Shown here: in pieces, positions 5,551 through 12,122 of the stretch | Position numbering within the stretch: position 1 is the stretch's first letter | Layout of the letters: each line of letters begins with the position of its first letter | Source of the DNA: a virus | Length of the DNA stretch: 23,333 nucleotides | IMG/VR virus record: IMGVR_UViG_3300046012_001165 | Location: 1 to 23,333 of that record | Direction: 5' to 3' (one strand) | Notes under the pieces: model-generated | Databases searched by the model: none | What the model saw: the letters and a program-made list of their open reading frames with translations, nothing else | Told to the model about the DNA's origin: nothing | Position numbers and translations under genes: made by a program

Positions 5551-6753
5551 TCATTTGTTCGCCACGAGGTAGGCGTGGCGGCGGCGGGTGGCGGCGAGGA
5601 CGCGCTTTTCGGTGCGCTTGGCGTAGCCCTCGTAGGCCCGGCTGCGGTGCGCCGAGAGGGCGCGGCCCTGGCCGTCGGTGAGCTCGGCCTCCTCGAGCTC
5701 GGTCATGCCGCCATGCCGGCAGGCGTCGAGGCTGAACGTCTTCGGCAGGCCGGCGGCGTCGGCCACCTTGCGCACCAGCTGGGCGAAGCGGGTGGGCTCG
5801 TAAAGCGTGCCGTCGGGCCTGAGGATCATCGGCACGCCGCGGCGCGGCAGACCGGCCAGCACCGCCTCGGCATCGCCGTAGAACAGCATCGTGCCCTCGG
5901 CCGTGGTCTCGCTGAGGACGTGCTGGACATGGGCGCCGGTCTTGTGGTGCTCGATCCGGATGGTGCGGCCGGGCACATAGCCCGACCAGGTGACGTAGCC
6001 GCCGAGCACGTTCTCGGGGCGCTGCAGCCACTCGAAGCAGATCACCGCCGCGGCCGCCAGCTCGGGCTGCTTGAGCTCGATCGCCTTGGCGGCGAAGGCA
6101 TAGACCGCCTCGCGGTCGTGCGCCGGCTTGACCTGGCTCTGGTAGCCGACGAGCTGCACGCCCACCCAGGGGTTCGGCACGTCGCGCCGGAACTCGCGCG
6201 GGTAATGGGGCTGCATCAGCCGCCAGGCGGTCTTGCAATACATCACCGCCTTCTCGCCGCGCCGGTAGCGCTCGCCCTCGATCATCTTGCCATAGACGAT
6301 CTCGGCCATGGCCGGGGTGACGCTGGCGATCGGGTAAGTGCCGAGGGCGATGCCGGCCTTGGACTTAATGGCGAGGACCTGGTCGAACAGCCGACGATAG
6401 TCGGGCCGGGCCCGCTCGCCCACCCGGCGGCGGAAGATTTCGCTCTCGAGGTAGGTTTCGATGAGCCAGGCGACCGAGCCCGGCGGGGCATAGCGGCGAA
6501 TCGGCGGCGCCTTGCCGGTGCCGAAGCTGCCACCGCCGGTGCGCCACTCGTCGAAGCGGGCATTGTGGGGCAGGGCGGCGGCATCGAGCTCGGTTTGCGA
6601 CAGGCCGGCGCCGAGCGGCTGGGAGGCGAAGGGGAAGCGACGGCCGAGGGCTTCGGCCTGCCGGCGCCAGTAGGGCGGGGGGTTCCAGTAGTAGGCGGGG
6701 GCGCCGGCGGCCGACCGCTTGGCGATGACGAAGCGGGGCAATGCGATCGTCAT
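5551..6753 (-). CDS. int: Tyrosine recombinase (phage integrase)
   Basis: 400 residues from ATG 6753 (MTIALPRFVIAKR), 2 bp after the stop of the excisionase-like gene. Residues 1-90 are a Tyr/Trp/Pro-rich N-terminal region seen in alphaproteobacterial phage integrases. A SAM-like core-binding region (about 90-200) follows, then the catalytic domain: Arg245 in LQRPENVL, Lys271 in HHKTGA, Arg346 in DACRHGGMTE, His369 in SAHRSRAYEGY, and Tyr377 (or Tyr374) as nucleophile. It carries out site-specific integration and excision with Xis. It ends the leftward operon and is followed by a terminator and the tRNA-Cys half. A 102-bp piece of this gene is duplicated at 2194-2295. Longer upstream starts are rejected because that sequence is a shadow of the upstream genes. 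Confidence 0.92.
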   Translation of the reverse strand: MTIALPRFVIAKRSAAGAPAYYWNPPPYWRRQAEALGRRFPFASQPLGAGLSQTELDAAALPHNARFDEWRTGGGSFGTGKAPPIRRYAPPGSVAWLIETYLESEIFRRRVGERARPDYRRLFDQVLAIKSKAGIALGTYPIASVTPAMAEIVYGKMIEGERYRRGEKAVMYCKTAWRLMQPHYPREFRRDVPNPWVGVQLVGYQSQVKPAHDREAVYAFAAKAIELKQPELAAAAVICFEWLQRPENVLGGYVTWSGYVPGRTIRIEHHKTGAHVQHVLSETTAEGTMLFYGDAEAVLAGLPRRGVPMILRPDGTLYEPTRFAQLVRKVADAAGLPKTFSLDACRHGGMTELEEAELTDGQGRALSAHRSRAYEGYAKRTEKRVLAATRRRHAYLVANK

Positions 6754-6755
6754 GG

Positions 6756-6992
6756 TCAGAAGTCCTGGGCGGCGTCCGCGACGTCCAGCTCCGCCGATGC
6801 GCCGATCGCCCGGTCCAGATCGTCCCTGAGCCAAAGCTTCCTCCGCCCGTCGTTGACCTTGGGCTGAGGGTATTCGGTGCCGACCCGGCTGGTAAAGGCC
6901 TCGACGCTCGGCTCGCCGCAATAGCCGGCGGCATAGGCGGCCGGCATGCGGCGGGGCCAGGAGCCCAGCGGGATTGCGGCGGGCCGGGCCAT
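6756..6992 (-). CDS. Excisionase-like small DNA-binding protein
   Basis: 78 residues, with a winged-helix/AlpA-like pattern: residues 16-50 read MPAAYAAGYCGEPSVEAF, then a Pro-rich turn (YPQPKVNDGRRKLW) and L-R-D-D-L-D. This is the usual layout in excisionases and MerR-like directionality factors: HTH, then 'P.p....g.r.w...dld'. The start at ATG 6992 overlaps the upstream stop by one base, and int follows 2 bp later, so Xis and Int are co-translated. The acidic tail is typical of small phage regulators. It could alternatively be a general HTH_17-type regulator. Confidence 0.75.
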   Translation of the reverse strand: MARPAAIPLGSWPRRMPAAYAAGYCGEPSVEAFTSRVGTEYPQPKVNDGRRKLWLRDDLDRAIGASAELDVADAAQDF

Positions 6993-7411
6993 CAGGTGCG
7001 GCCCCGGCTGCCGGCGACGGCGATCGGGCGGCGGACGGGCGGGGCGATCGGGCGGGCCTCGAGGATGGGGACGCCGGCGTGGCCGAGCGCCCGGCTGGCG
7101 TCGGCGATGATGCGGTGCAGCGAGCGGCGTTCGAGGCCGGGGCCGAGGTCGACCAGCGTCGGGCCGGCGAGCTCGCGCACCGAAAGCGCCGACAAGGCAG
7201 CGGCCGTGGCGGCGAGGGCGGCGGCGAGCAGGGCATGGCTGTTGACGGCGGCAAGGGCGAGGGCGAGATCCGCATCGACCCCGGCGTTGGTGCGCTCGCC
7301 GTAGAACACGGCGAGTTGCTGGCCATCGGCGGCGGCGATCAGGTGGCCGTGGCCGAGCCGGCCGGCATCGCGCCAGGGGAGGGGGCTGTGCATGAGGGGG
7401 CGGGTGCTCAT
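6992..7411 (-). CDS. Phage hypothetical protein (139 aa)
   Basis: The N-terminal half contains the pattern HSPLPWRD...AVFYGERTNAGVDADLALALAAVNSHALLAAAL, in pieces familiar from many small phage proteins that precede the recombination genes ('...N.d..fiv.avN.h..Ll.aL'). Function is unknown. The C-terminus is Arg/Pro-rich and overlaps the excisionase start by one base. It lies 3 bp after the preceding gene, within the leftward early operon. Confidence 0.7.
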   Translation of the reverse strand: MSTRPLMHSPLPWRDAGRLGHGHLIAAADGQQLAVFYGERTNAGVDADLALALAAVNSHALLAAALAATAAALSALSVRELAGPTLVDLGPGLERRSLHRIIADASRALGHAGVPILEARPIAPPVRRPIAVAGSRGRT

Positions 7412-7414
7412 GGC

Positions 7415-7723
7415 TCAGGCGCTCCCTTCGGTGGGCAGGTCGGCCATCAGCTTGGCGGCATAGGCGTCGAGCTCGTCGGCGACCAGCGACAGCTTGCGCA
7501 TGTCGCTCTCCGTCGCCTCGGCACCGGAATCGAGCATGGTCATGATGCTGGCCCACAGGTGCTGCGCGCCGGCCATATAGGCCTTGTGCATTTCCTCGAG
7601 CTGGATGGCTGGGGCATCCATCGGGATGGCGGCGAGGCGCAGGCCGATCCAGCCGGCCTCGATCAACTGGCCATCGTCGGCGAGCCGGCGGGTGAGACGT
7701 TCCAGGTAAGCGCGGTCCGCCAT
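7415..7723 (-). CDS. Phage hypothetical protein (102 aa)
   Basis: The sequence LTRRLADDGQLIEAGWIGLR at the N-terminus, followed by MDAPAIQLEEMHKAYMAGAQH and ASIMTMLDSG, matches a small helical protein family often seen in rhizobial-type prophages. I recall it only as of unknown function. ATG 7723 overlaps the upstream stop (ATGA). It is all-helical in appearance with no membrane segment. Confidence 0.75.
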   Translation of the reverse strand: MADRAYLERLTRRLADDGQLIEAGWIGLRLAAIPMDAPAIQLEEMHKAYMAGAQHLWASIMTMLDSGAEATESDMRKLSLVADELDAYAAKLMADLPTEGSA

Positions 7724-7965
7724 CACTCGCCTCCGCGCGGCAGGTAGATGCGGGCGGGCGCCGGGCCGGAGACCTCGATGCTGTAACCGCCCTTGCGGCT
7801 GTCGCCGCGGCTGACCTTGACGGTGACGCCGGGCAGCCGCTTGCCGGACGGGTCGAGGCCACCGATCTGCTCGAGCACTTCGTCCGCCATGCGCTGGCGG
7901 AGCTCGTCCTCGGTGACGGTGGCGCGGAAGCTGATGCTGTCGGGGGCGATGAGCTTGACCATCAT
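7723..7965 (-). CDS. Hypothetical protein (80 aa)
   Basis: 80 residues starting MMVKLIAPDSISF, with a helical middle (DELRQRMADEVLEQIGG) and a beta-rich C-terminus (GVTVKVSRGDSRKGGYSIEVSG). Translation is coupled at both ends by ATGA overlaps. No family is recognised. Confidence 0.65.
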   Translation of the reverse strand: MMVKLIAPDSISFRATVTEDELRQRMADEVLEQIGGLDPSGKRLPGVTVKVSRGDSRKGGYSIEVSGPAPARIYLPRGGE

Positions 7966-8510
7966 GTGGTCTCCAGGCGGTGCGGCAGGCCGTGCCGCGC
8001 GGAGGTGGCGTTGAACTTGGCGACAACGGCGGCGCCGAGCTCGATGCCGGCGGCGTTGGCGAGATCGCCGAGCACCAGCAGCAGGCCGCGCGCCGCGATC
8101 CGCGTTGCCGACACGGTTTCCGCCGCGGCGAGCCGCCCGGCGAACACCATGGCGCTGCTGCCCCGCACCGACAGGCCGATGCCGAAGGGCGGCACGACGG
8201 GGGCGATCTCGCCGAAGTGGTCAAAGCCGAAATCCTGCCCCTCGCTGGCCAGCAGCAGGTCGAGGTAGATCACCGTGTCGGCCAGCTCGTCGGCTAGGTC
8301 GCGCAGCAGCTCGGGCGCGCTCTTGCCGTTGCCGATGATGGCATCGCGCTCGCGGTTGAGCTTTTTGACGAGGTTGAGCGCCTGGCCGAGCTCGCCGCCG
8401 ACGGCGACCAGCCAGTCGGGATAGCTCCAGGCATCGAGCGGCAGGTGCCAGCCCTCGGTGCAGCTGGCGACGGTGGCGCGGCGGAAATCGGCGAAGCTGA
8501 GCGGGGGCAT
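7962..8510 (-). CDS. MazG-like nucleotide pyrophosphohydrolase
   Basis: 182 residues. The first 100 resemble the all-alpha NTP pyrophosphatase (MazG-like) fold. Acidic metal-ligand candidates are Glu40 in VGGELGQALNLVKKLNRE and Glu75/Asp78 in LADELADTVIYLDLL, giving the E...ExxD pattern. A predicted helix pair lies between them. Such phage enzymes hydrolyse NTPs or dNTPs to the monophosphate and may tune nucleotide pools or alarmones. The last 70 residues form a second helical region with unclear role. It sits mid-operon with short overlaps. The first EExxE motif is incomplete, so catalytic activity is likely but not certain. Confidence 0.75.
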   Translation of the reverse strand: MPPLSFADFRRATVASCTEGWHLPLDAWSYPDWLVAVGGELGQALNLVKKLNRERDAIIGNGKSAPELLRDLADELADTVIYLDLLLASEGQDFGFDHFGEIAPVVPPFGIGLSVRGSSAMVFAGRLAAAETVSATRIAARGLLLVLGDLANAAGIELGAAVVAKFNATSARHGLPHRLETT

Positions 8511-8893
8511 CAGACGTCACCTTGCAGCTGGGAAGGGCCTTGCGCCTCTCGCCGGGCATCCCACATCGCCAGCGTCATCAGCCGGCCGGTGATGCTGTTG
8601 GTGCGGCGCCCGAGGGCGCGGGCGATCTCGGCGGTGCTCCGGCCGGCCGTGGCCAGCCCGAGCAGCTCGGCGTCCTCTTCCGGGCTGAAGCGGCGCACCT
8701 GGTGGTTGCCGCGCGTGGTGAGCATCGGCATCCTCGATGGCGCGATCGTCGATCCATCCGGCCGGTCGGCGCCGACCTTGAGGCAGTTCCAGCGGATCAG
8801 CCCCTTGGAATAGCCGAGCCGTCGCCCGATCCAGGCGTAGGATTTTCCCGCCTCGCGCCACGCGGCCATTCGGTCGATCTGCTCGGGGGTCAT
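8510..8893 (-). CDS. HTH / SANT-Myb-like DNA-binding protein
   Basis: 127 residues with two helical repeats. The first, MTPEQIDRMAAWREAGKSYA plus WIGRRLGYSKGLIRWNCLKVG, is a resolvase-like HTH. The second, RRFSPEEDAELLGLATAGRS then TAEIARALGRRTNSITGRLMTL, is a typical phage SANT/Myb-like or GcrA-type 'ees.ll.l...G.s..eIA..LgR....v..r'. Between them is a linker. A regulator or DNA-binding role is likely. It overlaps both neighbours (4 nt upstream, 1 nt downstream). Confidence 0.75.
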   Translation of the reverse strand: MTPEQIDRMAAWREAGKSYAWIGRRLGYSKGLIRWNCLKVGADRPDGSTIAPSRMPMLTTRGNHQVRRFSPEEDAELLGLATAGRSTAEIARALGRRTNSITGRLMTLAMWDARREAQGPSQLQGDV

Positions 8894-9390
8894 CGCGCAC
8901 CGAGCTCGGTCGAGGAAAAGCTGTGCGCGGCGGCGGCGATGATCTCGGGCCAGAGGGCGCCGATCTCGGCCGTCGAGAAGTTGCGCTGCCGCAGCGCGAC
9001 CAGCAGGTCGCCGGGATTGGGCATCAGGCCGGCGATGATGCCGGCGGCGTGGGCGACCCGCTCCTTGCGGTACTCCGGATCATGGTCCCACGGGTTGACC
9101 GGCGGCTGCGGCCGGTCGTGGCGGACCACTTCCGGGTTGGCGAGGCGCTTGGCGTCGCCGATCGAGGCGTCGAGCTCGCCGTCGGAGAGGTCGCAGGTCT
9201 CCTCCGCCTGGCGGAAATCCTCGCGCGTCGTCGGCTGGCCCTGGTGCGCCTGGCGGCGGATCACCGCCAGCATGCGTTCGGGGACGGTGAGGGCCGCCAG
9301 CGCCGGCGCCAGCGGGATGCGTCGCCGGGCGGCGGCGAATTGGCCGGCCCTGCCGGCAGAGGAAAGTGTCTCGAGCGAGGAATCGAGCAT
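8890..9390 (-). CDS. Hypothetical protein (166 aa)
   Basis: Starts at ATG 9390, overlapping the previous stop. A GTG three bases upstream is less likely. The first 35 residues are low complexity. A helical region with LTVPERMLAVIRRQAHQGQ and REDFRQAEETCDLSDGELD follows, then NPWDHDPEYRKERVAHA, then a helical end. The helix pattern could be a DNA-binding or replication-loading role, but I recognise no named domain. Confidence 0.65.
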   Translation of the reverse strand: MLDSSLETLSSAGRAGQFAAARRRIPLAPALAALTVPERMLAVIRRQAHQGQPTTREDFRQAEETCDLSDGELDASIGDAKRLANPEVVRHDRPQPPVNPWDHDPEYRKERVAHAAGIIAGLMPNPGDLLVALRQRNFSTAEIGALWPEIIAAAAHSFSSTELGAR

Positions 9391-9638
9391 CACGCACCTG
9401 CCCGGTCGAGCGCGGCGCGGAAGGCGAGGACGGCGGTGGCGATGCGCGGGGCGATGGTGATGCGGACGTAGTCCTCGTTACGGTCGGCGGCGGCGTAGCG
9501 GAGCTGGGCGTCATAGGGCGCAACGAAGGCGCGGGCGGCCGCGACGAGTTCGGCCGCCGGGCCGAAGCGCCGCGCCGCGGCGACGGCATCGAAGAGGTTG
9601 ACGGGGTCGTCGGCAGGGGTATCGGGGGAGTCGAGCAT
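9390..9638 (-). CDS. Hypothetical protein (82 aa), first gene of the leftward early operon
   Basis: ATG 9638 has an excellent Shine-Dalgarno (GGAGG, 5-nt spacing on the minus strand). The 82-residue product is mostly helical: NLFDAVAAARRFGPAAELVAAARAF and a second half with RIATAVLAFRAAL. It is directly downstream of the CI-controlled promoter at 9691-9663, so it would be the first leftward early protein. No family is recognised. The next gene overlaps its stop. Confidence 0.7.
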   Translation of the reverse strand: MLDSPDTPADDPVNLFDAVAAARRFGPAAELVAAARAFVAPYDAQLRYAAADRNEDYVRITIAPRIATAVLAFRAALDRAGA

Positions 9639-9662
9639 GTTGCCCTCCAGTGGTGAGACTGG

Positions 9663-9691
9663 ATGTAAGCATAACTTACATAAACTGGCAA
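9663..9691 (-). promoter_or_regulatory. Leftward early promoter with CI-type operator
   Basis: TTGCCA (9691-9686), a 17-bp spacer and TTACAT (9668-9663) form a promoter on the minus strand. The perfect 19-bp palindrome ATGTAAG-N5-CTTACAT at 9663-9681 overlaps the -10 box and spacer. The same palindrome controls the cro-like promoter at 11240-11258, so the CI protein encoded nearby very likely represses both, like the left and right promoters of lambda. Confidence 0.85.
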
Positions 9692-9698
9692 TGCCGAA

Positions 9699-9713
9699 GT
9701 CAGTTGAACTGAC
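9699..9713. promoter_or_regulatory. 15-bp perfect palindrome
   Basis: GTCAGTTGAACTGAC, with 7-bp arms around one base, lies just upstream of the leftward -35 box and does not match the CI operator. It could be the binding site of an activator or a second regulator. No partner is identified. Confidence 0.5.
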
Positions 9714-9774
9714 GTGGCGATGGGCACTGGCGCTTGCTAGGGTGGGGAGAAGCCGAGGGGGCGGTGCTCCCCGG

Positions 9775-10371
9775 ATGAAATTCGTCGCGGGAAACTGGCT
9801 GGCCGACATGCCGGTGACCGCCGTGAAGAAGCGCGGCCGGCTCGAGGAACTGCGGATCCTCAAAAGTGCGTTCCGGCACGAATCGGTGAAGGCCTCGGAT
9901 ATCCTCGCGGCGGAAATCGTCACCGAGACGAACCGGACGTCGATCCTGGCAAAGGTTGGATGGGGCGCCGCAGGCGCCGTCGCGCTCGGGCCCCTGGGGC
10001 TGCTGGCAGGCGTGATCGGTGCCGGCCACAAGCAGGAACGGGTGATCGCTATCGGCATCCGGGACGGCCGCCGGGCCCTGATAAAGGGCACGGCGGCAGA
10101 AGCGGAAATGCTGCTCGCCGCTGCATTCTCGAATGCCGTTGCGCCGCCGACGGCGATCGAGGCAGCGCCGGTCGATAACAGCAAATGGTCGAAGCGCGAT
10201 CGCGAGGCGCATCAGCGCAGCCTGCTGCCGCCGGCGATGCCGGTGGCAAGTGCGCCTGCCGCTGTGGACACCAGCAAGTGGTCGAGACGCGACCGCGAGG
10301 CCTACGAACGGACTCGGGCTGCCGCGCTGCTGGCCGCGACCGTCGGCGCTCCGGACGACTCGCCGGCCTGA
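9775..10371 (+). CDS. Glycine-zipper / bPH-like protein with duplicated C-terminal motif
   Basis: 198 residues from ATG 9775; the start is uncertain because no Shine-Dalgarno is visible. Residues 1-60 are polar. Residues 62-83 are a hydrophobic glycine-rich hairpin (AKVGWGAAGAVALGPLGLLA), followed by RVIAIGIRDGRRALIKGT. That order, glycine hairpin then 'v.f.v.f.dGr', is common in proteins with a PH-like fold of unknown function. The C-terminal part holds two copies of V-D-(N/T)-S-K-W-S-(K/R)-R-D-R-E-A, about 30 residues apart. The gene lies between the leftward promoter and cI, a position where phages often carry lysogeny-expressed (moron) genes such as superinfection exclusion proteins. That role is inference. 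Confidence 0.7.
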   Translation: MKFVAGNWLADMPVTAVKKRGRLEELRILKSAFRHESVKASDILAAEIVTETNRTSILAKVGWGAAGAVALGPLGLLAGVIGAGHKQERVIAIGIRDGRRALIKGTAAEAEMLLAAAFSNAVAPPTAIEAAPVDNSKWSKRDREAHQRSLLPPAMPVASAPAAVDTSKWSRRDREAYERTRAAALLAATVGAPDDSPA

Positions 10372-10384
10372 GCGCGACTGGCGT

Positions 10385-11170
10385 TCAGTGGCGGGTGCGT
10401 CGCGGTGATGCGCCGGCCGGCAGCCGGGCGGCTTCCTCCCGGCGGGTGAAGACCCGGTGGCAGGCCATGACATGCTGGCGCACGAACAGCACCGACTGGC
10501 CGGGCGGGTTGAACTGGTAGGTGACGATCTGCGCCGGCGTTTCGTGGTCGTACTGCTTGATGAATGATTGCGGCTGGCCGTTGGCGCTGTCGCGCTCCTG
10601 CACGATCACGATGTCGGCCTGCCGGATCGTCCGGTGCGGCGAGACGAAGACGCGCTCGCCGTCCGCATAAACGGGCAGCATCGAGGTGCCCTTCACCGTG
10701 AGCGCGTAGAGGTCGGCCTCGTCGGCGAGGCCCGGCGGCGGCGCGATGAACTCCACCGGCTCAGGGGTCAGGATGAAGCCGCCGCGGCCGAGCTCCCCAG
10801 CCGCCACCACGCCATAGAGCGGCGTGACTTCTGCACCGGCCTCCTGCCTGCCGCGCGGCGGCTTCGGCTTGGGCGGCCGCCGGAACGGCTTGCCGATCTC
10901 AAATAGCAGCTCGCCCGCCGGCGCGGCGCCGCGGTTGAAGTGCAGCCAGTCGAGGGATGCGCCAGTCAGCTCGGCCAGGGCGGCGGCATTGCGCTGGCTG
11001 ATTCCGGTGGTGTCGTTCTCCCAGTTGGTGACCGACACCCGCGTGACGCTGGTCGGCCGGCCACCGCCGGCGTCTCTTTTCAACAGCGTCGACAGCGCCG
11101 CCGCCAGCTCCTCCTGCTGCAGCCCCATCGCATTGCGCAAAAAGGCAATTCTGGCGCCGATCGTGTCCAT
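10385..11170 (-). CDS. CI-type phage repressor (XRE HTH plus S24 peptidase)
   Basis: 261 residues from ATG 11170. Residues 1-75 are an XRE HTH (ARIAFLRNAMGLQQEELA, then VSVTNWENDTTGIS). After a Pro/Lys linker comes a LexA/UmuD-type S24 domain: a candidate cleavage site Ala124-Gly125 in VVAAGELG, nucleophile Ser163 in VKGTSMLPVY, and Lys205 in QSFIKQY as general base. Family knowledge says such repressors hold the lysogenic state and self-cleave with RecA upon DNA damage. The three ATGTAAG-type operators are the expected targets. Its promoter appears leaderless, as for lambda cI. Confidence 0.9.
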   Translation of the reverse strand: MDTIGARIAFLRNAMGLQQEELAAALSTLLKRDAGGGRPTSVTRVSVTNWENDTTGISQRNAAALAELTGASLDWLHFNRGAAPAGELLFEIGKPFRRPPKPKPPRGRQEAGAEVTPLYGVVAAGELGRGGFILTPEPVEFIAPPPGLADEADLYALTVKGTSMLPVYADGERVFVSPHRTIRQADIVIVQERDSANGQPQSFIKQYDHETPAQIVTYQFNPPGQSVLFVRQHVMACHRVFTRREEAARLPAGASPRRTRH

Positions 11171-11177
11171 GCCGGCG

Positions 11178-11206
11178 AGGCTAGCGTAAGGTGGCCTTAC
11201 GTCCAA
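11178..11206 (-). promoter_or_regulatory. Repressor (cI) promoter with operator; leaderless
   Basis: On the minus strand TTGGAC (11206-11201), 17 bp, then TAGCCT (11183-11178). The operator CGTAAG-N5-CTTACG (11185-11201), a diverged form of the 19-bp site, fills the spacer. The ATG at 11170 begins 7 nt after the -10 box, so the mRNA would begin at or next to the start codon. No Shine-Dalgarno precedes this ATG, which supports a leaderless message. Confidence 0.75.
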
Positions 11207-11229
11207 TGTCGGATGCACTGACTTGCCTC

Positions 11230-11258
11230 TTGCGATGTTATGTAAGTTGCGCTTACAT
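11230..11258 (+). promoter_or_regulatory. Rightward early (cro) promoter with CI operator; leaderless
   Basis: TTGCGA (11230-11235), 17 bp, then TTACAT (11253-11258). The perfect 19-bp palindrome ATGTAAG-N5-CTTACAT (11240-11258) contains the -10 box. The ATG at 11266 is 7 nt after the -10 box, so translation probably starts on a leaderless mRNA. Confidence 0.85.
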
Positions 11259-11265
11259 CGCGGCC

Positions 11266-11511
11266 ATGACGACTCATGAGTCCACATCGCCGCTGGAGCG
11301 CGCCAAGGCCGCCGCGGGCGGGGTTGCCGCCCTGGCGGCGGGGCTGAGCCGGGGCGGCAGGGCGATCTCGTCGCAGGCGATCAGCCAGTGGCGGCAGGTG
11401 CCGGCGGCCCGCGCCCTCGAGGTCGAGGCGCTGACCGGGATTTCCCGCTTCGAGCTCCGGCCCGACATCTACGGCCCGGCACCGGCCGCCAGCCCGTCGA
11501 GGGTGGCCTGA
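11266..11511 (+). CDS. YdaS/Cro-like HTH regulator
   Basis: 81 residues. Residues 10-60 fit the YdaS/Cro-like fold: SPLERAKAAAGGVAALAAGL, then AISSQAISQWRQVPAARA and LEVEALTGISRFELRPDIYG. This pattern ('a...aGg...lA..lg.....iSqW..VPa.r...ve..tGvsr..LRPDiy') is well known for small regulators divergent from phage cI genes. It is the first gene of the rightward operon and would oppose CI to start lytic growth. I prefer MTTHES at 11266 over an ATG at 11191, which lies upstream of the promoter. Confidence 0.85.
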   Translation: MTTHESTSPLERAKAAAGGVAALAAGLSRGGRAISSQAISQWRQVPAARALEVEALTGISRFELRPDIYGPAPAASPSRVA

Positions 11512-11512
11512 C

Positions 11513-11659
11513 ATGCGGCGGCGCGCCCCGACCGTGCTGGAGGTGGGGATCGTCCTCGTCGCGGCGTCCGCGGCGGCGCTGCTCGCCATCCTCTATGTCG
11601 TCCACCTGGTGCTCGACGCCGTCGGCACCACGCTCATCTTGCTCATGGGGCTGTCCTGA
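11513..11659 (+). CDS. Small membrane protein (48 aa)
   Basis: Starts one base after the regulator stop. The basic head MRRRAPTV is followed by a hydrophobic span from about residue 9 to 47 (VGIVLVAASAAALLAILYVV and onward), sufficient for one long or two short transmembrane helices. The next gene overlaps by TGATG. It is part of the coupled rightward operon; its function is unknown. Confidence 0.6.
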   Translation: MRRRAPTVLEVGIVLVAASAAALLAILYVVHLVLDAVGTTLILLMGLS

Positions 11660-11835
11660 TGCGTGACGATCGCGACCTGCTCGATGCGGACTTCGAGCCC
11701 TCGCCGGTGGCGCGGCGGGCGACGGCGCGGGCCGGGCGCCGGCACGCGCTGCTGGTGCAGTGGGGCATCGCCGGGCTGCTGCTGCTCGGCGCCTGCCTCA
11801 TGGTGATGACCGCCATCATGGCGAGGCCGTTCTGA
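11659..11835 (+). CDS. Small single-pass membrane protein (58 aa)
   Basis: Residues 1-30 are charged (MRDDRDLLDADFEPSP, then Arg/Ala-rich), and residues 34-54 form one transmembrane helix (WGIAGLLLLGACLMVMTAIM). Both ends show TGATG overlaps, so translation is coupled. It is paired with the preceding membrane protein. Function unknown; small membrane proteins in this place can act in host takeover or exclusion, which is speculation here. Confidence 0.6.
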   Translation: MRDDRDLLDADFEPSPVARRATARAGRRHALLVQWGIAGLLLLGACLMVMTAIMARPF

Positions 11836-12122
11836 TGGCCCGGCACGGCTTTTCCACCCTTTGCGCCCTGGCCCGCCGCGACCGGCTGCGGATCGAGCTG
11901 GCGCAGGTCGAGCGGCAGTTGCTGGCGCTCGGCTTCGCCGATCCCGATGCGGCGCCAGGCCCGGCGCCGGCGAGCCCGCCGGCGCGGCTGATCAAGCCGG
12001 CGCGGCTGCTGCAGCCGCGCGAGCTGGCGCGGCGCGATGCCGGGCGGCACGGCGCGTTCCGCCTCGGCCCGGACCGGCCGGCGTGGCGGCCCGGCGAGCC
12101 GGTTGCCGGAGGCGCGCTATGA
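11835..12122 (+). CDS. Hypothetical protein (95 aa)
   Basis: 95 residues. The first 35 form an amphipathic coiled-coil-like helix (LCALARRDRLRIELAQVERQ and LLALGF). The remainder is Pro/Ala/Arg-rich and probably disordered. Start ATG 11835 overlaps the previous stop and the TGA at 12120-12122 overlaps the next ATG. No family recognised. Confidence 0.6.
   Translation: MARHGFSTLCALARRDRLRIELAQVERQLLALGFADPDAAPGPAPASPPARLIKPARLLQPRELARRDAGRHGAFRLGPDRPAWRPGEPVAGGAL

Noticed and set aside
5575-6867. 430-codon plus-strand frame opposite the integrase
   Set aside because: The integrase motifs are on the minus strand; this frame is its complement shadow.
6754-7326. N-terminal extension of the integrase by about 190 codons
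   Set aside because: That sequence is Ser/Arg/Pro-rich shadow of the two upstream genes; ATG 6753 gives a normal 400-aa integrase.
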